Source: Chrysoporthe austroafricana (Eukaryota > Ascomycota > Sordariomycetes > Diaporthales > Cryphonectriaceae). Taken from it: a stretch of 64,000 nucleotides of DNA. Under the pieces are notes generated by a model, which did not search any database, had not been told where the DNA came from, and worked only from the letters and a program-made list of their open reading frames with translations. Position 1 is the stretch's first letter; the number at the start of each line of letters is the position of its first letter. Location: assembly GCA_001051155.2 (NCBI GenBank), contig JYIP02000017.1, forward strand, positions 121,692-185,691, written 5' to 3'. The translations under genes and the position numbers were made by a program. Shown piece by piece: positions 56,173-64,000 of this stretch.

Positions 56173-58601
56173 GGCGAGCAGGCTCGCTTCTTGGGGTTCT
56201 CTTCTCTCTCGGGGCCGCTCTTCCGGCCGCACGTCTTCCCTCTTCGCTATCCTAGATCGACTTGTACAGGGGACGAGGGGATATGGTTCAACCGACGGGG
56301 ACGACCAAATAGACAATCCGAAAAAAAGGAAAACAGTCAACGCTATGCACGGTTCTCTACGGACCCTACGGCATTTCAGGAAGGGGGAAGCACGCAATAA
56401 CCGCCTCGCACCCGATCCGACTTGGCACACAGCCCCCAGAGCCCAGCATATCTACCCTCGCTCGCCGCCCTCTCTCGCTGCAGCCTCGGTCGCGACCTCG
56501 GCTGTTGTTTTGCCGACCGGCGACGTCATCAGCTCATCAAAGCGTCTCCACTGCCGCGCTCGCCTCGGCGCACAGATGAAGACCCCGGCGTGTGGTGTGG
56601 GCCCTGTCCCGGCGCTGCGGGTCATTATGGATCATCTGAACGGCGCCCAGGAGAACATGTGACCGTCGCTACACGACGAGCGAGGTCGGAGTTGTCCGTG
56701 GTCGTAACTTTCTGGAGAGGTTGTCCATCGATTAAACCTGGAGCAGGCTGTGTGGCCTCAACCCTGGGACGAGGGACAATCTGTAGGCTGGAGCCTGCTG
56801 CTTTATACCCAGAAAGAAGTCGATGTGATGTTCAGGGGGCAGTCTATATTTTGTATCGGTATAGTGCCATAGGCGCGCGGTGACGCACCCGTTTCGACGC
56901 TTCCAAATTGAGGAGCTGGCTCCCTGTCACTGTCAAGCATGCCCTCACGGTCCGAGATGATCATATTGGGAAAGGTCTAGGAAGCGCTGTTCGTAGCCGG
57001 GCGCAGCTTTATTCGAGGCCAGGTCATGCCCGAGGCAGGCGAGCTGTCCACGATACCAGCCTCACAATGCGAACCCAAGACCAGAGGCCGGGGCGGTGGA
57101 TCGAGCCACCGGTCCAATGAGGCTGAATCCTCGTGCCACTGCTGTACGGAATAGAATTAGAACTTCTCATCGACTGCGTCGCCTTGTGCCCCTAGGCAGG
57201 GTTCTTGCTGTGTCGCCGTACTTGGACGACGCGCTTGCGGTGTCGGTCGAGTCCCGACTGCGCGGAGTCGGGGTGTCGTATTGGACTGCGGCCTCATTGC
57301 AGAAGACGAGGCCCAGAAATCTGTGACATACAAGTCGGTATTTCAGCATGCCGTTTCGCCGGCTAGTTCTGCGAACACACTATACTTTTACCATATAGTG
57401 AAATCGGTAAGCCTCGGCCTGGTGATACGGGCAAAGAAGCCCGGTGAGGGCTCTATACACTCGAGAAACACAGGTAAAGTAATTATTAGCAGGATGCTTA
57501 TCCAAGGGGAAAGCTTAAAGAGAGGTAAGATGACTACGACCGCCCTTTGACCACAACCTTAGAGGCCGTCCGACATTTATGCAGCCAGCCTCCGCCAGGG
57601 GCCGGCTCGACGTGATACTGGGCCATGGCCGGATGGTCAGATGTTTTATCCTGGCCAATGCATATGCAAGAGCGCACTGCGATCCCAGGATTGGCAATCA
57701 CGTCGCGACCATGGCGTCCAAATGTGGGAGGATATTGGTCATCGAAAGCCAGTGCGTGGGAGCCAAATGTCCTTTTGGATCCTGCAGAGCGGTAGTCGTC
57801 TCAAATATAGTACAACTCTCAAGATTTCACGGGGATCGGTGAACCGGTCCGTATCCCGGTCGCGATCCGAGCAGATCTTGTAGGTATTATTGTCTCGTTC
57901 GCTTAGGGACGTGTCTAGTCTTCAGGAGTTTATAGTGTCAAATGACAAAAGAGCGTTTCTAAGCCAGGAAACAAACGGTACTGTGATCATGTATCGTCGG
58001 CCGTCTTAAGCTAAACAAAGGTCCTATATCTCTTGGAGCCCCCGGTTATCGCAAGACACTCCTGAATTTTTGGTTTCATACGCACACGTACATTCCTCTG
58101 GGGCTCAATTCCGTGTCCCGCCCGGTAGCGAGAGTATATGTGCAAGAGTGAAAATCAAACGAAAATGGACGTGGGTGCAAAATGTCTCAATCTCACGGCT
58201 CTATCGCGCCAGCCCAAGCCCTCGCGCGCCCTGCGACGTCTGCGAAGGCGGTCTGCCAAGGGCGTTGGCACGACAGGCCTCACACCGTGCTGATCATTGG
58301 TGGGCCTGGGTCTCAGATGATGATCCCGACCCAGGCGGCTGATATCTGATATGTGTCACCGTTGGCTGGCGATGAGAAGGGTATAGCGCGATAGGCCTCT
58401 CCGCCTTCTCAGTGGGGTGTGACGTTCCTCTTTGCGGGGGAAGATTATGAGGAATCCGGGGTAAATTGGGTAAGCTTATCGACGACTGACGATCCACGGT
58501 CCACGGTCCACACGTCTGTATTCCCGGTCTCTCAACCCTTCCCGGCGGACTCACCTTGTAAATCATCGTCTGTCCCGTCCACCGCCTCCGTCACGGACAA
58601 C
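56173..58601. other. Long divergent intergenic region (SCOT / permease)
   Basis: The 2.4 kb between the divergent SCOT and permease genes contain no gene I can support. Long frames at the left edge are antisense shadows of the SCOT presequence. No strong repeats are seen. Confidence 0.55.
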
Positions 58602-60441
58602 ATGAAGTCTTCCCTGGATTTCAACGACGCCAAACCCTCGGGCGGCGAGGTCGAGGAGGCGCAGGCGGAGCACGAGTACCGCACGCGGATGACGAGACGC
58701 ATCCTCCTGAAGACCGACACGCGTATCCTCCCTATTCTCGCGTTGCTGTTCCTGTGCTCCTTCCTGGACAGGACGAACGTTGGCAACGCAAAAATCATCG
58801 GCCTCGCGGACGATTTAGGCATGAGCAACCTGCAGTACAACCAGGGCCTGGCTGTATTCTACGCGACGTACATAGCGAGGCACGCGCGCTCCTCCCCCCC
58901 CAAAGAAAGAATAAGAAAAATAAAGGAAAAGGCAAAATTTCAGCCTTCGCAATGAGAATGTCACGACGGCTATGCTGACGAAGCTGCAGCGAATTACCCT
59001 CGAATCTCATCCTCAAACGTCTTACCCCACGCCTATGGCTCTCCTCCCTCACCTGCGCGTGGGGTATAGTAACCATGTGCCTTGGCTTCGTCCGAAGCTT
59101 CGGCAGTTTCGTCGCGGTGCGCGCCGTTCTCGGGGTCACAGAGGGCGGCTTATTGCCCGGCATGGTCCTGTACCTATCGGGTTTATACACGAGAGGCGAG
59201 ATGGCCTTGAGGATTGGCATCTTCTACACGGCTGCTTCGCTGTCCGGAGCCTTCGGAGGACTTCTGGCCCGCGGGCTTTCGGCCATTGGACCGCGGGGAG
59301 GCCTCGAGGGCTGGAGGTGGATCTTCATCATCGAGGGACTACTCACCGTGGTCTGTGGTCTGATCGCACTGGCTTTCTTGTCCAGCAACCTCGCCACCGC
59401 GTCGTTCCTCACGCCGGAGGAGCAAGACTTTGCTATCAAGAGGCTGTCCGGGGAGATGTCACCGGATGAGAGGTTCAAGTGAGTCACCTATGCCATATTC
59501 CAGGCGCCACTCAGTCTACAATTTGCTAAACGAGGCATCAGCACGACGAGCGAGCGAGAAGAAAAGTTTCGGTGGTCGGAAGTGAGAAGGGGTGTTTTCA
59601 ACATCCAAGTCTGGCTCACCTCAACAGCGTACTTTGCTGTCCTCGCAGGGTTATATTCGTTTGGCCTCTTTGTAAGTCCCTGAATGGGGAGAGAGCCATC
59701 ATCTTCTGAACCCTAACACATAACATAACACCTTAGCTTCCGACAATCATCAACGGTTTAGGCATCACCTCCAATTCAAACGAGACCCAACTCTGGAGCG
59801 TTATTCCTTATGCTGTCGCTACTCCAATCACCGGTATGCTCAATGTCGCTCCTCTAGTCTTATAAAAAAAAATGACAGGGTTCTGGAACTAACATCTCGA
59901 CTTACAAAGTCCTCGTTGCTTTCATCTCCGATCACATGAAACGAAGGGGCGTGGTTATGCTCTTCACCCTTCCTATCGCAATTGCAGGCTATGCAGCCAT
60001 CGCCAATATCTCGTCTTCCCAAGCAAAATTTGCTATGACATGTCTCATGGCCATCGGAATGTACTCAAGCGTGCCCTGCGTTCTTGTCTGGAATTCAAAC
60101 AATTCGGCTGGCCACTATAAGCGCGCTACCACGTCGGCCTTGCAGCTCGCAGTTGCTAATGCTGGAGGTTTCGTCGCAAGTGAGTCTCGTCCCATCTATT
60201 CTGTTGCTCTTGAAGGCCGCTGACGGCTTTTTGTCCAGCTTTCGTCTACCCCAGTGATGAGGGGCCTCTCTACCACAAAGGCCACAGCGTCATCCTCGGG
60301 TTGCTTTGCTACGCCTGGGTTGCGGTGCTTGCGAATGTGCTGTATTGTATGAAGGTCAACAAGGATAAGCGGAACGGCAGGTATGCTCAGTTTGAGGGTT
60401 CTGGGGACGATCGAGACCCCAGCTTTGTGATGATACTGTAG
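58602..60441 (+). CDS. MFS transporter, allantoate permease (Dal5) type
   Basis: Exons 58602-58879, 58990-59478, 59542-59671, 59737-59833, 59910-60179 and 60239-60441 give 488 residues, normal for the family. TM1 contains LFLCSFLDRTNVGNAKI, the Dal5/anion:cation symporter signature. Other blocks are ELPSNLILKRLTPRLWL, RAVLGVTEGGLLPGMVLYLS and GWRWIFIIEGLLTVVCGL. Late helices carry VLVWNSNNSAGHYKRATTSAL. These permeases import organic anions such as allantoate, nicotinate or pantothenate; the substrate here is unknown. The first intron has no fitting GT donor. The best model uses a GC donor (AG|GCACGC) and CAG acceptor, joining YIA to SELPSN exactly as the family requires. The other introns are ordinary. 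Confidence 0.88.
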
Positions 60442-61717
60442 GGGTGGCAGTATGAGCAAGATCTTGGGCTCTTCGCTGGGTTACATCAAAGTTATGGACA
60501 AGAATAGCAAGTGTCTAAACCAGGAGCCTAGCTTCACATGACGACTTGCTCCTCGCCCTGGCTTAGTCCTCGGCACTTAAGAAGAGTAATGCGGAGACTT
60601 GGCCAAGGTTTACCACATCTGACGGCTGCGTGGTTTAATGGGCACGATGGGGCAGCCTTGAAGCACACGCTCGAGAACGGAACCAGTAGATCGACTCTGG
60701 GGTAGCTGCCGTTAAGCATACGCGAGCTTGTTCCCAGATGCAACCTCGATAGCGGGGCGACCTCTCAAGGAAGAAGGTTGGGTGACGGGATCTGCAAGCT
60801 GCAGACATCTGGCGCATGGCCAAGCAGACGGTAGATCTAGATGTGTGGCTTAAAGGATTGGACATCGTTGACCGCCGAATTCCGTTGACTAACGGATTGC
60901 CTAAACTGAACCGGAGCTGACGAGGCCATCGTGAAAACAGTCCTCGCCGTCCCGGGGCTGCTATCGTCGTATTGGTGGACCGGACATAATGAGTGCGACC
61001 CTTGCCAATATGTGCCTCCTACATTCCTCTTCGGTCAGCGACGGACCAATTTAACCCCCTGTGAATCCCCTCATGAATCGCTGTGAAGTTCTAGTGCTAA
61101 TCGCCGTTAACAAAGCTGGGTATTTTCCCCACGCGGAAGGGAATAAGCCATGATTAAGGCGAGAGCATGCCATTCAAGACTACCTTCCACATGTGGCTTG
61201 AACTATTTACGCAGCGACTCGCTCTTCTGCCGCAATTGCCGTGTTTGCCCACGTTTCGAAATGGCATTGTAGTCCACCAGATGCAGCATCGCGACAACTC
61301 CTCATTGCATCCGGGCCGGAAGTTTGCCGCTGCATTCAACTTGGGGTCTGAGCCACGCTGCACCTAGATACGTCGTTCCCCGGAGCATGCGCTTAGTTCG
61401 GTTTTTGGATGCACAGTCACTATAGTCCAAGGACCAATACTATTGTCCGTATCTTGCACACCATAAGTCACGGGTGTTTAGTCGACGGGGAGGCCAAGAT
61501 GGAGCTTGGCATATCTGAGACTTGCGCAGAGGCACGAGGTTCCTTGGTATCCGCGGACGCCGCAGACAGGCAGTACGCAGTGATGCCTTCGTCTATAAAA
61601 GCGCGATGAACCTCGTGGTTGAGTTACTTGAAAGACGCGTTAACTTGTCGTAATCGATCAAGAATCTCAATATCAGAAAGAAGAAAGCAGACTGATAGCA
61701 TCACCACCACCGCAATC
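60442..61717. other. Intergenic region upstream of HsbA-like gene
   Basis: No supportable gene. It contains the permease 3' flank and the promoter of the HsbA-like gene. A TATA box candidate is listed separately. Confidence 0.55.
61594..61600 (+). promoter_or_regulatory. TATA box for the HsbA-like gene
   Basis: TATAAAA lies 118 bp upstream of the ATG at 61718, a good place for the core promoter of a strongly expressed secreted protein. The short A-rich leader before the ATG fits this. Confidence 0.6.
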
Positions 61718-62425
61718 ATGCAGCTGTCCCAGATCGCCGTCTTCGGTCTCTTCGGCCTCGCCGCTGCTAGGCCCCACGTCCACAAGAGGACGACGGCCGA
61801 GATCGAGTCCGACATCTCGACCATCTCTAGCGACTTGACAAGCTTCGATAGCGATATCAACGCCTTCACCGGCAGCCTGCTCCAGGCCCTCGCCCTCCTG
61901 TCGTCTTACGAGACCCTCGCCTCCGCTGTCACGACTGCCACCTCTGAGATCACCTCCACTGGTACCCTGGACTCGACCGACTCTGCTACTATCTACGCAG
62001 ATGTCGACAGCCTGACCACCCAGATCACCACCACCCTGAGCGATGCTGTCGCCAAGGTAGGCTTCATCATCCGAACTGCCTTCATGGAAACAGCGTGCTA
62101 ACCGTGCACTCTTAGTATTCTGTTGTTGAGTCCGCTGGGTACGCCAGCGATGTCTGCGATGCTCTATCAAGCCTCTACGTATGTTGAGCCTTTAGATCTA
62201 CGAAGAGATGCCAAACTAACAAAACTACTGCACAGACTGATGCCGACTCATTTTTCGAGGCTCTGGAGGCAACAAGTAAGTCTTCCGGGAGACTAGGCTA
62301 TTGCACACGCCTGATCATCTGCTGACTTTCGCAAAGTCGATTCTTCGTACACCAGCGAGGTCGACACCCTGCAGTCCACTTCGGACTCTGCTTTTGAGAC
62401 CACCATCTCCACTTACGGCTGCTAG
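61718..62425 (+). CDS. HsbA-type secreted cell-wall protein
   Basis: Exons 61718-62056, 62116-62178, 62236-62275 and 62337-62425 give 176 residues. A signal peptide (MQLSQIAVFGLFGLAAARP) is followed by a KR site at about 23-24 that may be cut by a Kex2-type protease. The mature part is a Ser/Thr-rich helical repeat typical of hydrophobic surface binding protein A: AEIESDISTISSDLTSFD, FTGSLLQALALLSSYETL, TTQITTTLSDAVAK and the ending TISTYGC. Two Cys remain, at VCDAL and at the C-terminus. HsbA proteins coat hydrophobic surfaces and recruit secreted esterases such as cutinases. There is no GPI signal. Confidence 0.9.
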
Positions 62426-62800
62426 AGGCAGAACTTTGTTGAGTGCTAGCGTCTCTGGGCTTCAAATCTCGCAGAGACGTCTTGCAATGAGGATTTTGTT
62501 TATGAGATACCAATGCGCAAACACGGAGAAGGTTCATATCGCTAGTCGTTGGGGATGTATTAGCGACCCAGGAAATAATTCGAAATTATCAATTTTTCCT
62601 GATAGTGTCTTAGCGCAAATCAATAGTGATGACTCCATTTTCCATGATTCAAGAAGGCAACGGCAGTTTGTGGATTGATGCACCATGCAAAAGTGGCTGG
62701 AAGTTGAACTAGCCCCAGACGAAAAGAGCCGGAAGACTGAATAATTATTTAGTAATTACCCAACCGAGTTGAATAACTTGGCCTTGAAGCCTAGGAATTC

Positions 62801-62821
62801 AAAAAAAAAAAAAAAAAAAAA
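62801..62821 (+). repeat. A21 homopolymer
   Basis: Twenty-one consecutive A residues 376 bp after the HsbA stop codon. It may be a simple repeat or the tail of an old retroposed insert; no matching upstream element is recognised. Confidence 0.9.
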
Positions 62822-63906
62822 CTGTATCCATCTAAAATCCTTCATTCTCCAACTGTACGTGCTCATACTGCCCAGAACTCAAATGTAATCCTTCATTTCC
62901 GAATACGAGTCGATTTCATTCGAAATTTATTCAACCAGGTCGGCCCGGTGGGACTAACCTGTCTTGGGTACGTATACATAATGAATAGCTAATAGTGGCT
63001 GAGAATGCTAAGTGTGTAGGCCATGTAGTTTCATATCTAGATGCCGTTGGGGGGAAAGTCCACAGTCATCGGATAAAGTGAGGTTCCAGGTCGTCCAATG
63101 AGCAACGAGAGCTATGCAGAATGCGATGTGGGCCGGTTGTATTCTGTATTTCCTACCATAACCAAGAACAACTAATCCTGTGACCTGTCTGGCAGGGTTC
63201 CAGACTATGATGTTCAAGCGGCCATATTGTGGGGTTGTGAGACTCGATAGGGAAGTTCTGAGAAATTAAGTTGAACTGGAAAGGCATAGTTAGAGATGGT
63301 CTACAAAATCACCTCAATTTCTTTTTAAGAACATCCCTACAGCATTCATACCGTCTGTCATCTTCAACGTCTGGTACGGCGCCTTCTTCGGAAAACTACA
63401 TCCCAGATCCCAGAACGCGTCCTGATGGGGCTTTAAGGCTAGAGTCTATTCGAAACTCGGGTTCAAGTCGTCAAGATGCCAGGTCCGGGGTACTCAAGTG
63501 CGCTCGATCATCAGAACTGCTCACCGAACGACAATCGTGAAGACCAGTCATGTTCCCATCATGGACGCCCAATCTACATCTCAGTTGGAAGATCAGTGGG
63601 GAAAGGTGGCGGGAGCGAAGCGAAGGAAATGTCTCGATGTTGCGTTCTAGAGCGCCAGGACGGCTGTAAGAGCGTGTCAGGGCTGCAGCGCGTCAGTAAG
63701 ACATGAACAAGAATGCGCCAGCCATTTACCATCATGCATAACCATCATATGTATCGGATTGCAGTTTCTCGGGGGCAGTAGCTCTTTCAAAGGTGGATCG
63801 TTAAGTCTGCTGGCCCGGACGTTTGATTTGCCAGTCAATGACCCCAGAAGAATAACTTAGGACTTGAAGGCAGCGAAGCCAAAATCATGTCCAGGTTGTC
63901 ATAATC

Positions 63907-63966
63907 AGCAAAGCTTCGCTTATAGTGAGCTTAGTTGATTACTAAGCGAGCAAGCGAAGCTTTGCT
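63907..63966. repeat. Nested inverted repeat
   Basis: Outer arms AGCAAAGCTTCGCTT (63907-63921) and AAGCGAAGCTTTGCT (63952-63966) are exact 15-bp reverse complements. An inner 7-bp pair, GCTTAGT and ACTAAGC (63929-63935 and 63941-63947), lies inside. It could be a short foldback element or a transposon end running past the window. Confidence 0.8.
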
Positions 63967-64000
63967 TAGTTGAATTCTCTCTAGGGGGTCCTGAAATCCG

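Larger units (their letters stand above)
62426..64000. other. Intergenic region at the window end
   Basis: No supportable gene. The AT-rich DNA downstream of the HsbA-like gene holds an A21 run and, at the very end, a nested inverted repeat. Confidence 0.55.

Noticed and set aside
56173..56430. N-terminal extension of SCOT to 56430
   Set aside because: The extra 86 residues begin without a good start context and look like leader sequence; ATG 56172 starts a credible mitochondrial presequence.
55727..56662. 311-residue plus-strand frame opposite the SCOT gene
   Set aside because: It is antisense to the SCOT presequence and transferase start, which carry clear motifs.
56900..57170. Possible tRNA gene in the SCOT/permease intergenic region
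   Set aside because: I could not find a cloverleaf with a proper T-loop and acceptor stem; stems do not pair.

Overview
This window looks like nuclear DNA of a filamentous ascomycete (Pezizomycotina, probably Sordariomycetes). Genes are monocistronic, on both strands, and split by short introns (about 47 to 126 bp) with mostly GT...AG borders. The families fit this: two Zn2Cys6 transcription factors, a HET-domain protein, a self-sufficient CYP505-type P450-reductase fusion, an HsbA-type secreted wall protein and a Dal5-type permease. I see no rRNA, tRNA, CRISPR array or intact transposon. All gene models were spliced by eye, using reading-frame continuity and family motifs.

Layout. 1-5.1 kb is low-complexity intergenic DNA. 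5.1-10.4 kb holds a 1764-residue Sec7-PH Arf-GEF. 11.8-13.3 kb holds a very GC-rich, stand-alone CYP505-like heme domain. 13.8-17.1 kb has a small Cys-containing hypothetical protein, a 19-bp tandem repeat and a small membrane protein. 18.5-24.1 kb has two same-strand genes that share a CHORD-like C-terminal zinc module, split by an intron at the same codon. 24.7-26.9 kb holds an MCR1-type cytochrome b5 reductase, convergent with an ECHDC3-like crotonase. 27.2-28.5 kb is a frame-broken RNase III-like gene. 28.8-31.2 kb is a five-exon Zn2Cys6 regulator. 32.4-34.7 kb is a HET-domain gene. 35.2-38.8 kb is the full CYP505 P450:reductase fusion. 39.7-43.8 kb has small hypotheticals and one decayed coding relic. 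45-50.3 kb has a small acidic protein and a second Zn2Cys6 regulator. 50.8-56.2 kb is a mitochondrial metabolic block: dicarboxylate carrier, AhpD-like protein and succinyl-CoA:3-oxoacid CoA-transferase. 58.6-62.4 kb has a Dal5-like transporter and an HsbA-like secreted protein.

How the genes relate. This is an ordinary gene neighbourhood rather than one obvious cluster. The clearest themes are mitochondrial acyl-CoA and redox metabolism (MCR1, ECHDC3-like, DIC1, SCOT, AhpD-like), fatty-acid type P450 chemistry (two CYP505-related genes), and a possible self/non-self recognition theme (HET protein and two CHORD-like proteins). The least familiar content is the CHORD-like gene pair and the reductase-less P450 with an altered I-helix.
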